NCBI GenBank assembly: GCA_963971405.1
Contig: OZ020489.1
Span: forward strand, 6,014,001 to 6,078,000
DNA: 64,000 nt
From: Psococerastis gibbosa
Taxonomy: Eukaryota; Arthropoda; Insecta; Psocodea; Psocidae
Direction of reading: 5' to 3'
Part shown: in pieces, positions 11,392 to 21,643 of the stretch
Position numbering within the stretch: the stretch's first letter is position 1
Layout: each line of letters opens with the position of its first letter
Made by a program: the position numbers and the translations under genes
The notes under the pieces: model-generated
Database searches by the model: none
What the model was told of the DNA's origin: nothing
Seen by the model: only the letters and a program-made list of their open reading frames with translations

Positions 11392-11904
11392 TACTGGGAA
11401 CAAAGTTTTAAAAATTCCCTCGTTAGTCAAGGTCATTGTCTTATTTCCTTCCAATCGCCCTGCGACCCCAAATGACACCCCTGACCGTAGCTCAACCCTC
11501 TCCAAATGTAATAATGTAAAGTGACTAACAATTATAATTGAGCTACAACCATTGACGTAGCTTGCGGAAACTCAGTGCTTCTAGTTGGATATATTTATTT
11601 TACTTGCAGCAACATGGAGTCCGATCAATTTGAATGATGTGCATCCGATTCTGTTATATCTAATGGTTTCAATGACCGTATACATGTTAGCGGTTGCCAG
11701 ATTGTCAGAAAGGAAACACTTGCTGGTCTGGTAGGAGTTGACGATTGTGCGAGGCGGTCGATTAGTGGCTTCGCTGTCACCATATGTAAATATGTAATGT
11801 AATATGCACCGCATAAATGCATTGCCGGTTAACAAGTAACTTATTTATTAATTAACTAGACAGGGGCTAATGTCGGTCATTGTTGAACCACGTAGATAAC
11901 GTCG
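11392..11904. other. Intergenic, nothing recognised
   Basis: No gene seen. The overlapping open frames on the minus strand around 11581-11835 have no recognisable content. Confidence 0.35.
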
Positions 11905-11907
11905 TAA

Positions 11908-13063
11908 GGTGCCCATTCCATTGACCGGCTAGGGCTATTTCCAAAACGGTGACGTGGTAGCAGACACTCAAGACTTAGGTGGCGTTTCCACCGACCTCGC
12001 ATTGCAGAATTGACGGAAATGTTTATTTTCCTCTATGCCATAGTTAAAATTGATCAATGATCATACAGTAAAATCACAAACAAACAAACTAAAATTAAAA
12101 AATGGCTTCATGGGATATGTTAATTACAAACATTTTAATAGATTTCTATAAAAAAAAAAAAAACATTTCCGTCAATGTCACTTGCAATCTGCAATGCGAG
12201 GTCGGTGGAGACGCTACCTAAGTCTTGAGTGTCTGCCAAGGCCATAGGCAAGGGGGGGGCTTATTGGGCTGCAGCCCCCCCCCCCCCCCCGAAATTTTTG
12301 AAAAAAAATTCTTTCCTCCGGGGGAAACCCCCGGGCCCCCCTGTAGCAACATAAATATGCATTCCTTTGTAAGCTTTGCTGCTGTAAAACCCCACTGTTT
12401 AGCACTTATAGGTGGATTTTTTCCCCCGGGGGAGACCCCCGAACCCCCCTCTTTGGGTTAAATGCAATATGATTTTTATGAGTAAGCATTCCTTTGTAAG
12501 CTTTGTAAAATCTATCCATTACTGCTGTTAAAATGCGTAAAACCACACTATTTTGCACTTATATTTTCAAATTTTCCTCCGGGGGTGGCCCCCGGGCCCC
12601 CCTGTTTGTAGCAATGTGAATATGCATTCCTTTGTAAGCTTTGCTGCTGTAAAACCCCACTGTTTAGCACTTATAGGTGGATTTTTTTCCACGGGGGTGA
12701 CCCCCGGACCCCCTCTTTGGGTTAGAATGCAATATCATTTCTATGCAATTTAAACCGTCGTTATGATAACATTACGATTTAGTCCGCATATCCGCAAAAT
12801 ATTATACGCCAATGTTCGCACCAAAGCTAATTCCGCCTATAAATTGACGTTTGGTGTGGGTATGCTATCATATATGTACTCAGTAACACCATTACTTCAA
12901 AAGAATACACTAGATACAATTGAATTCTCAAGAATTTTTTTTTACACTGGATAGGATCAGTTGCCGCAGCCACCCCCGAAAAAAAATCCTGGCTACGGGC
13001 TTGGTGTCTGCTACCACGTCACCGTTTTGGAAATAGCCCTAGCCGGTCAATGGAATGGGCGCC
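11908..13063. mobile_element. PIF/Harbinger-type MITE, interrupted by a hAT MITE
   Basis: Terminal inverted repeats begin GGTGCCCATTCCATTGACCG and end in the complement (GGTCAATGGAATGGGCGCC), flanked by TAA (11905-11907 and 13064-13066). A 3-bp T(A/T)A duplication is characteristic of the PIF/Harbinger superfamily. Uninterrupted relatives are about 380 bp (13694-14077, 51839-52218). The extra length is the hAT-type element at 12237-13003, inserted in the right arm. Confidence 0.85.
12237..13003. mobile_element. hAT-type MITE nested in Harbinger-type MITE
   Basis: Ends CAAGGCCATAGGC and GGCTACGGGCTTG are flanked by a perfect 8-bp duplication GTGTCTGC (12229-12236 and 13004-13011). The target is the right arm of the 11908-13063 MITE, which fixes the insertion order. 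Internally an approximately 80-bp block (12342-12420, TATGCATTCCTTTGTAAGCT) is repeated at about 12609-12690. Confidence 0.9.
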
Positions 13064-13223
13064 TAAAACGTTGTGCTACAATAATCTCACAAGCAGATGG
13101 AAATCAATCAATGTATCAATATTAGTCTCTGACCCATCAAGGTGGGACGGACGGCGTCCAAAAATATATCATATTCTAAAACAACGCAAGATAAGGGCAG
13201 AATCATACGTGATAGCCCTAGAG

Positions 13224-13532
13224 CAGTGGTTCCCAAACTGTGGTCCATGGACCGCCGGTGGTCCACTGACTAAAATAACATTAAAGAAATAAAACAGCTG
13301 AGTTATTGGTAATTTGAAATAAAATACAGAAAGTCTTGGCACTGAACTATAAAATTCAACCGATACCAGTTCTAAACATTTAATCAAATATTAGCACGTT
13401 GCCTAATTGTACGCATAAAGGACTTGATCTTGGTCCTAGAATTTGACGATTTTCCTGTCACAGCCATGGTAGGCCACGGAAAATCATAAAATAATCAAAT
13501 GGCCGACGGACAAAAAAGTTTGGGAACCCCTG
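13224..13532. mobile_element. hAT-like MITE (CAGTGGTTCCCAAACT family)
   Basis: Ends CAGTGGTTCCCAAACTGTGG and AGTTTGGGAACCCCTG are inverted repeats and match the better preserved copy at 51609-51777, which has a perfect 8-bp duplication. Flanks of this copy no longer match well, so it is older. Confidence 0.75.
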
Positions 13533-13693
13533 CCTTGAGATTTAGGCGACTATTATTATTTGAATTGAATGGCTTCTCATGGAAGTAGGCTTACTTGTAG
13601 AGGCCCATCAAACCTTGCCCTGCCAACGACCCCATCGGTTTATCGGACATTATTGGAATTGGAAATTGGAAAAAATATATATATTAGCCGTTA

Positions 13694-14077
13694 GGCGTCC
13701 ATTCCACCGACCGGCTAGGGCTATTTACAAAAACGGTGACGTGGTAGCAGACATTCAAGACTTAGGTGGCGTTTCCACCGACCTCGCATTGCAGAATGTA
13801 AATGACATTGACGGAAATTAGAATTTTTCTTTTTATAGAAATCTATTAAAATGTTTGTACTTAACATATCCCATGACGCCATTTTTTAATTTTAGTTTTT
13901 TTGTTTGAGATTTTACTGTATGATCATTGATCAATTTTAACTATGGCATAAAGGAAAATAAACATTTCCGTCAATTCTGCAATGCGAGGTCGGTGGAAAC
14001 CCCGCCTAAGTCTTGAATGTCTGCTACCACGTCACTGTTTTTGTAAATAGCCCTAGCCGGTCGGTGGAATGGGCGCC
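13694..14077. mobile_element. PIF/Harbinger-type MITE
   Basis: 384-bp element with long imperfect inverted repeats (GGCGTCCATTCCACCGACCG ... complement) flanked by TTA on both sides (13691-13693 and 14078-14080). Both arms carry ACGTGGTAGCAGACATTCAA and ACCTCGCATTGCAGAAT or their complements. Same family as 11908, 30939 and 51839. Confidence 0.9.
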
Positions 14078-14080
14078 TTA

Positions 14081-15181
14081 GCACACAGTTTCACATCCTC
14101 GATGTCATACCACACCGACAAGAGACAATTGACAAGCTGAGACATGCTTACCATTGTCATCGTAACAGCCGTTACCTTGACTTGCAAGCTTAGCAAGCCT
14201 TGCCCACTTGGTTCAAGTAGGGAACGTCATAAAATGTTGCATTATAATAAATAATAATCGCACAAGCACATATAGATGCGTAACAGCTCGAGAGAGTTAC
14301 TAGACTACTAGACTAAGATCTAATTACTTGGCCATTGGGTACGCAATGGACGCATTGCATTAGTGCATTGCCGGTTTATTAACCTTTACAACGCTACCTG
14401 AAGTAGACCTACGGCTGCAGTCAACCGGAATGGCTATAAGCCTACAAGCCACGTTGTTTTGATGAATTTACCGTACGCAACAGCCTACGCATTTAAAATG
14501 TGACCGTTAGAAAATGTCTTTACAACCGCATTTTAAGAACAAAGCAGGATTATGCCATGAAAGTCTTTGTTAGGAATGTGTTTTAACCAAGGCTAACGTT
14601 ATCAGTAATGAGCTTAGCCTGCTGTAAGTGCATTTTTGACAGTTGTCAGACAGGTCCCGGTATTTTGTACAAAATCTAAGCAATTAAGCTGTAAAATGCT
14701 TCGTTTTTTCGATTTATCAGTAAATGATAGTCCTGACAAGTTGGAAATACTATTACATATACAATAAACCTAAACCGTAGGCTTAAAAAAAGAAGTCAAG
14801 TTACATTTAAGCTTCAATAATTGCATTGTTTTGATTGTATTTTGCAGCTAAATGGCACAAACTATAAGTGAGAGACTTACCCATTTATTGCCAAACGATG
14901 CATATGAAATAAATTGACAACTCAATATATAAAATATGTTTTTAAACCCGATATAAAAATAATAATTTCAATTAAAAATATTAACCCGACGCGTAACAAG
15001 TGGTCCCAAGAAATCAAGATGGCCGAGCTTTAAACGTCAACTGTTGAGTTTCGCGCGAAAGCGCTAGTGTTGTTAAAAGTTTTGGCGGGGGTTTTGAAAA
15101 TTTATATTTTTTATTAATTTTTGGCTATATGATTATTTATTCTGCATGAGATACTTACGAATCACTAATTTAGTAATAAAT
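14081..15181. other. Intergenic, nothing recognised
   Basis: No gene or clear element seen. Confidence 0.35.
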
Positions 15182-15194
15182 AAACTCGAATCAT

Positions 15195-15357
15195 TGTGAG
15201 AGTTTCCTTGGTGACTTCGTGGAACTTGGAGAACATCATGAGTAGAGGAAGAAGAACGCAATGATCCACAGTAAAATACTTTAATTTTTTCCAAAACCGG
15301 TCACTATTAAAGTAATTTACTGTGGATCATTGCGTTCTTCTACTTCTTCTACTCATG
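15195..15357. repeat. Hairpin insertion flanked by 13-bp direct repeats
   Basis: A near-perfect stem (15237-15284 against 15306-15357; CGCAATGATCCACAGTAAA and its complement) with a short loop forms an about 120-nt hairpin. Together with about 42 nt of unpaired leader it is bounded by perfect 13-bp direct repeats AAACTCGAATCAT (15182-15194 and 15358-15370), indicating an insertion. It could be a foldback or MITE derivative, or a small-RNA precursor. Confidence 0.6.
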
Positions 15358-15370
15358 AAACTCGAATCAT

Positions 15371-16224
15371 CTAATTTTTTATAACTATACAGGTGCTTCG
15401 TTTCCATAACTTAATAACATGGAGCAGGAGTTGGGAAAAGAAGCCGCCCATCTGGGAAAAATAAGGATACTTACTTCTGATAAAGAACTTTCACTGACAC
15501 TACCGACAACTGAACCTGAAGTTAACCAAGAATGGTTGCACCAAACATTGATTTGAATCAGCCCATCATCATTGCACCGTGGCCCCTACCAAAACCTAAA
15601 ATAATATTTTTTATTTTCACGATATCACCAGATGTTACACCACTAATTTTGGTTTCTTGTGAGATGTACAGTATTGATCTAGGCACAGCTGTGAGTATGA
15701 GAGTATATTTAACAGAAATGTAACGCAGGATTTAGTTCAGATGTCATTTATGCCCTAATTCCAACTGTTCAACGTCTTTGATGACGTGTTTTGTAGTTCA
15801 AACCTTAAAAAATACGTGCGTACGTACAATTTTTCTTCTTTCAAGGAAATTAAAAATATAATGTTTAAAGACTGTCATGCCTCAATTACGGGATTAAAAT
15901 CGATAAAAATTAATTTACTCATACAATGAAGTACCGTAGGTATAATAATCATTGTAAATCCCTAATAATCCTGGATTGGCAGATCGTCGCAGGGGATCGG
16001 GCGAGATGGAGGCGAATTGTGTGTGAGGCCAGAAGTCCTCTAGGGCTGAACGCGCAATCATAAGTCAAAGTAAGTCAAATCCCTAATAGAAAAATGATAA
16101 TATTTTATTAGTTAGGCAAAAATGGAAAAATTTCATGTAGGGAAAAATTAATAGATCGCATGCTAGATATTTTAATTAATTGCATATTAGGAGTCTTCGA
16201 GCTTTGCATTATCTTCGGCGGTAG
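15371..16224. other. Intergenic, nothing recognised
   Basis: AT-rich, no gene supported. Confidence 0.35.
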
Positions 16225-16815
16225 ATGGGAGAACGGGGCGGCGTCTGGAGGATCAGACACAATGCCGAAATACATGCCCTATTCGCCTCTCCGAACATAA
16301 TATTAGAACTACGCGGGCGTCGAATCCAATGGCTGGATCATGTGCACCGTAAGTTATGCAGGCGGAGAGGACGCCGAAGCTGGTTTTTGAAGACACCTTC
16401 AACCACCCTAGGCGGCCCGGTAGTAGTAGTAGTAGTAGTGTTCGTCGGGTTAATAACGACTTAGGCCTCATATTTGGGTCCATAGAGCGACCCCGACTTG
16501 ACTGTCCTATGCCAGCCCATAGGGCAGTGGACCTCCTGATTATAGTGGATTCCAAACCACTTGGGAAATCACAAGATTAGTTCGGAGGTGACCAGGACAA
16601 GTCCTACCATGTCTCCCTACCGGCACTGTGCACACGACCAAGTTATCTGCAGCTTTGAACCTGATCTGGTCCCCTGGATTCAACTTGGTATGGCGGCCCG
16701 GTAGTTCAAGGCTCAGATGGAGAAACCAAGTGCTCGAGGATGTGAACGCCACCGGCACTCGAGACTGGAAGCAAGCAGCGGAAGATCGTCCGAGATACTG
16801 TAGCATGGTGTAGTG
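16225..16815 (+). mobile_element. RTE-like ORF2 tail, split by a SINE
   Basis: Left part encodes VWRIRHNAEIHALFASPNI and RRIQWLDHVHR. Right part (16692 onward) encodes SSRLRWRNQVLEDVNATG and RDWKQAAEDR. These are successive blocks of one RTE-like ORF2 C-terminus ('RxRTNxEIxxLYxxPxIxxxIxxxRLxWxGHVxR' then 'RGRPRLRWxDxVxxDV...DWxxxAxDR'). The gap is an inserted SINE at 16425-16691. Confidence 0.8.
16425..16691 (-). repeat. SINE-C with 14-bp target duplication
   Basis: Flanked by direct repeats GGCGGCCCGGTAGT (16411-16424 and 16692-16705). The minus-strand element ends in an (ACT)n tail (AGT repeats on the plus strand), as expected for retroposition. Homologous to 22690-22970 on the plus strand (shared GTGGTTTGGAATCCACTATA and GTGTGCACAG). 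Confidence 0.8.
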
Positions 16816-17240
16816 GCAGCGGCCAAAAGTCCCCCCCCCCAGGCTGGACGCGCCTACCTAAGTCAAGTAAGTCAAGCATATTATGGAGGAAACTGAAAAT
16901 ACACCTGCATTAATTATGTTATGCAATTTGAAGAAGTTTAAACCACTACGCATGCGCACATTACGCCATCGGCCTGCGGCCATGATGGCAACTGGCAAGA
17001 TAATAAAATCAAAAGATCAAAATTCAAAACAAATAATATTTTATCACTCGTGTAGATTCGACAATTTTCATTACTTATCGCTATAATAGTATATTAATAA
17101 TTTACTACTTTTCGAATATTGTAAGTGTTAATTTATCGCTGGGGAGGAGAGCAGACCATAACAAATAACAATTGACCAGTTATCTGTTGGCAGATTGTGC
17201 TACTTTCAAATAGGCATAACGCATAACAATAAGGTTGCAT
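16816..17240. other. Intergenic, nothing recognised
   Basis: No gene seen. Confidence 0.35.
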
Positions 17241-17248
17241 TTTTTTTG

Positions 17249-17771
17249 CATTGGCGTAAATAGGGGGGCCCTGGGGGGGGGGGGGGTCTTAGCCCCCAGG
17301 TCCACCCGTAGCCCCCAGGATTTCTGGTGACAAAGACGTGATGGAGCCGAAAGGCCAATACAATCCACAATAACGAAAGGGAAATTGATATGCTTATTTC
17401 ACATGAAAGACATCATGAAAAAAATCAACATATTGACCAAGTACTTTCACAAAATTGTATTACTCAAAATGCTTAAAACCCCAATAGGCTATTTCAGACC
17501 TATTTTTTCAAAAATTTTCTTCGGGGGAGTTTATTTGTCTGTAAAATGTCAACTGTACTGCTTGCAAAATGGGTAAAACCTCCCTAATTCGGGCCTATTC
17601 ATCATTTTTTTTTCTCCGGGGGAGGCCCCGGGCCCCCCTTACTCCAGGGTAGAATATGCGTAAAGCCTCACCAATTTGGGCCCATTTATCGATTTTTTTT
17701 CTCCGGGGGATCAAAATCGTGGGGTCCTAAAGCCCCCCGTCCCCCAGACATTTTGGGAATGTACGCCCATG
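17249..17771. mobile_element. hAT-type MITE, G/C-rich ends
   Basis: Ends CATTGGCGTAAATAGGGGGG and TACGCCCATG are inverted (9 of the outermost 10 bases match). The 8-bp flanks TTTTTTTG (17241-17248) and TTTTCTTG (17772-17779) agree at 7 of 8. Internal 'ctccgggggaggcccc' motifs recur within it and in the element at 12237-13003. Confidence 0.7.
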
Positions 17772-17849
17772 TTTTCTTGTCGTATTTACATAGAATGAAA
17801 GTAAATTTTATTTTAGATATAAAATGATATACATTTCTTTTAAATTCAT

Positions 17850-19850
17850 TCTTATTTGGGCAGGCGCTAACTATAAACGAGCTGTGGCAAAACGTTGAGG
17901 CTGCGGCGCAGCTCTACTGTCGTCAGGGTCGGATGTGCTGGGAAAGACTAATGGTGGCAAGCCAGTTCAGAAAGACAAGTGGTGGAATGGGGATGTGCAA
18001 AGTAAACTTAAAGATAAAAATAAGGCATACAAGATATGGCAAAAGTCGAAATCAAACGACGCTCATGAGTGCTACAAGGTCGCTAGACGAATAGCGAAAA
18101 AGAGCAGAAGACAGAGCCACTGAAGAATGGTACAATGACCTGAATACCCGAGAGGGAGAGCAAAAAAATATTCAAGATAGCTAAGAAAAGGCTGAGTGAT
18201 AAACAGGACATTGGGCCAGTTATATGTATAAAAGAAAAGCAAGGAAGAGCCCTTACCCATAGGGAAACCATTAACTCGAGATGGATGGAGTGCTTTAGTA
18301 AAATTATGAATTTCGGAAACCCCAGAACCCAGGTCCTAAACGCTGAGGAACGTAACAAAGAAACAATACCACAAGCCACAGAAATGAAAGAGGCACTGAA
18401 GAGAATGGCAAATCCACGGGACCTGACAGTACCCCCATTGAAGCATTCAAGGCACTTGGGGCAACAGGAGTAACTATATTGACCAAATTCATCAACAAAA
18501 TCCTCCACGACTCGCCAATTCCAGACCAATGGAGAGAAAGTACTATAGTACCTATCTAGCCTATGAACGAAAGGGGGTCGTGCAAGCCTGGCGGAAACTA
18601 TTGACCCATAAAACTGATTAGCCATGCGATGAAGTGGACTGAACGAGTGGTTGAGTGAAGGCTAAGATCGAAACTGGAGAAAGACATAACATAAAACCAA
18701 CTTGGCTTCATTAAAGGTCGAGGAACCACTGATGGCATGTCCTCTGGACCATGCAGGAGAAATATAAGGAGAAAAATAAACCACTCCACCTAGGTTTCAT
18801 TGGCCTTGAGAAGGCCCACAGTAGAGCACTTCGCGACCTAATATGGGAATGTCTCCGACGTAGGAACGTCGAGGAAGGTTAAGTGGAATTGGTGATTGGC
18901 ATGTACCGAGACTCGACAACCAGAGTGAGAAGTGGAGCGGGTTTGCGAGAGCCCTTCGAAGTAACCTATGGTCTGCACCAAGGGCCAGTACTAAGTCCAT
19001 TCCTGTTCATAGTAATAATGGACACAGTGACAGGGGATATACAGGGCGTAGCTCCAGATAGTTTACTATTTGCTGACGGCATAAGTCTCACAGGAAGCTC
19101 CCGAGAAGATATCCAAGCGAAGCTGAGAAGATGGGTAGAAGTAATCGAAAGCCAGGGTTTGAAAGTAAACCGCGAAAAAGTTAAGCTTATGAAAAGCGGA
19201 GGAATAGCTGATGACCGCACTGTTGAAATAGAAGGTACCCAGCTCGAAAAAGTGAACAATTTCAAATAGGCCTACTTAGGGTCCACCCTAACAATGGGAG
19301 GTGGGTGTGAAGAGGACGTGCGCAGTCAAATCTCGATAGGCTGGCTGGAGTGGCGGGGCATGAGTGGTGTCCTAACAGACAGGGAAATGCCCAAAAAACT
19401 AAAAGGGCTAATTTACAAGCAAGTGGTTTGATCTAGCATGTTATATGGATCAGAGTGCTGGGCCTTGAGAAAGGCCGAAGAACAAAGACTGCATGTGGCG
19501 GAAATGCGGATGCTGCGACGGGCCCTGGGCTTCACACTAGCTGATAGACGCCTTAACGACGAAATAAGAGCTGAAATGAAAACCGCAAACATAGTCGATA
19601 AAGTGCTGGAATGGCGACTATCATGATGGGGCCACGTTGAAAGAAGGCGGCCAGATGAGCTTATAAGGCGGATTTAACATATCGAAGCTGAGGGAAATAG
19701 AAGAAGATGACGGTAGAAGCAAAAGTCCACCAAGACTTCAGAATTGTTGGAGCAACCGCAGCCGAAGCACAGATTCGCAAAGAGTGGCATAGAATATGCC
19801 GTATATGCCCTCATAGGGATAAAAGCGAGGAAAAATATAAAAAAAAAAAT
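17850..19850 (+). mobile_element. Degenerate RTE-like non-LTR retrotransposon (ORF2)
   Basis: An ORF2 relic spread over three frames. It runs from the linker before the RT (WWNGDVQSKLKDKNKAYKIW) through RT motifs (TYGLHQGPVLSPFLFIVIMD near 18967-19023; SLLFADGISLTG near 19060-19095; GLKVNREKVKLM) to the C-terminus (MLYGSECWALRKAEEQRL, MLRRALGFTLADRRLNDEIR, WGHVERRR). The catalytic FADD box reads FADG. There are many frameshifts and stops, and the copy ends in an A-rich tail near 19840. No apurinic endonuclease domain is visible, so it is 5'-truncated. Confidence 0.85.
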
Positions 19851-20009
19851 CATCTTAATTCTTACTAGTATTTGGGAATAACATGTTTATAAATTTTGTG
19901 TTTACAACCGGGGCGGCCATATTTGAAACGTCACTCTGCTGCAAAACAAACAACAAACCAGATGCAGTATCGGAATCAACAGATTGAAAAATATTTTTAA
20001 TTTAAAATT

Positions 20010-21481
20010 ATGGCTAATCCTAATTGTTATAAATGGTGTGCAGTGCCAATGTGTACAAATACTACCATCAAGACACCAGAGAAACTGTTTTTGTGTTTGC
20101 CTTCAGATGAAAAAAGGCGGAAATTGTGGGTCAAAGCGGCCAGACGTGAACCTGTCAGTATGAAATCGGCTCTGTATTATTGTGAAGATCATTTCGAGGT
20201 AAAGTGCTAATTATTATTTCAAAGAACTATTATTTTTATCATCAAAATTAACCTAGATAGATTACCAGGTGATCTGGTAAAATTTTGTTAGCATACATTT
20301 GAGTTGTGTGTGTAATTTGTGTAAATTACCGCTAGTCGATAGGGCTACAATTTTCTAGTCTAAACCTGACACTGTCTATCACCATGGTGGATCAATTGAT
20401 TGACTATGAATGCTAATTATTTTGCACATCATTATGAGAAATTGATAATTTCCCGCCTTTTAATTAAACAATCTCTAATTCTAATTCACTCAACGCCAAC
20501 GGAGTCAACGCAAGTTGTCTTTCCTAGTGGAGGAAAACGCTTCAACTGGGCCAACTACAGTTCCTTTAATTTAATTCTTTTGGTATTTAAGTCATTAAGT
20601 GTAGAGTTAAGGTGTTTAAATGCAGTATTTATGAAATAAATTTTTAATATGCTTTTCTAATATTAAATTTTTTCTAGATGGAACAATGCGTTGGTAACTT
20701 AACCTATGTCCGCATGATGAGAGGGCGGTTGATCATAAAAAATACAGCCATGCCCACTAAATTCGCTTGCCAGGCCAGACGCATTAAAGAGCCGACAAGG
20801 TCGTTTTTGGTTAAGAGGCGAAGGATGGAGATCATTAATCCAATGCTTCAAGACGCTGGCCCAGCAGACAGCCAAACCTGTGATGGCAATGTAGCAATCG
20901 TCGAACACAATGACAGTGTACGCTTTAGGATATCAGCCGTTCGGCATTGTAATACGGTACAGTTGGTTAGAGGTGTAAATAAATGGGGGCCTCTCTCCCC
21001 AAAATGGAAAGTGTGTGACGAACTTAACTGTTGTGATTTGTTGCAATGCATAGCCTAATTTACCAGTTTTGATAAGAGGTTTGGGTCAACAGTGAGCAAT
21101 AAGTGGTTTTGCGATCGGGTAGTCTGGTACTACTCATATTGCCTAGCTCAGTACCTATACTAACATAAAGTAAAAGTACTAATATATATACTGTATATAT
21201 ATGTATACTAACATATAAACGGGAAAGCATACGGGTTGGGTTCACTCGTCCCGGTTCTATTGTATTATATTAGTGAAAACAGTGATGTGCTGCAGACTGC
21301 TGAGTCCATAGAGCACCAATGTATCGTCCCATTAGAAGGCGTTTCAAGTTTCAAGGGCGAATCGCAGAACACTTCGGACGCCAGGAATCTGAATCAGCTG
21401 TACGCAAGAGCTGGACATTCTGTCAGAAAGTGTAATGCCGTCTACGGTATCGACGAAGCACTCCTACACCGGGTTCGATGA
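20010..21481 (+). CDS. THAP-domain protein (putative, 3 exons)
   Basis: Exon 1 (20010-20198) encodes an N-terminal THAP zinc finger: paired cysteines in CAVPMC, a conserved hydrophobic/basic middle (KLWVKAARRE), then CEDHF. THAP fingers bind DNA and are related to the P-element transposase finger. Exon 2 starts after TTTCTAG at 20678 and reads MEQCVGNLTYVRMMRGR...KFACQARR, matching the segment that follows THAP domains in many arthropod proteins. I join it via donor ACG|GTACAG (20956) to an acceptor at 21295 and an exon 21296-21481 ending TGA, giving about 217 aa. The first two exons are firm; the last junction is inference (an alternative donor is GAG|GTGTAA at 20973). No transposase domain follows, so it is either a small host gene or a truncated transposon-derived gene. 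SCLY starts 163 bp downstream. Confidence 0.65.
21200..21262 (+). repeat. Short repeat R4
   Basis: A 60-70 bp block ending in GGGTTCACTCGTCCCGGTTC recurs in variant form at 22978-23050 and 28338-28405, the latter two preceded by CTATTACGGTACCTATACTA. Lone copies of the first half occur near 53995 and 62350. Too short to classify; probably the end of an interspersed element. Confidence 0.45.
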
Positions 21482-21643
21482 GACCCAATCTGACCATGTG
21501 CTCAACTGCCGATGGAACGTCCCGTGCCCAGTCAATTAAGCCACCACCGTTTGCATTTGCCGCGCGACTCATCTTAAGCATTTGCTTCTCCTATTAATAT
21601 TAATTATGATTTTCATTGGTTACAGAGAAATCCATTGACGAAA

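Noticed and set aside
16225..16464. Protein-coding gene with a poly-Val C-terminus
   Set aside because: The Val run is the trinucleotide tail of an inserted SINE, and the rest is an RTE tail.
18083..18625. 180-codon minus-strand open frame
   Set aside because: It is the antisense of the degenerate RTE-like ORF2, whose plus-strand motifs are clear.
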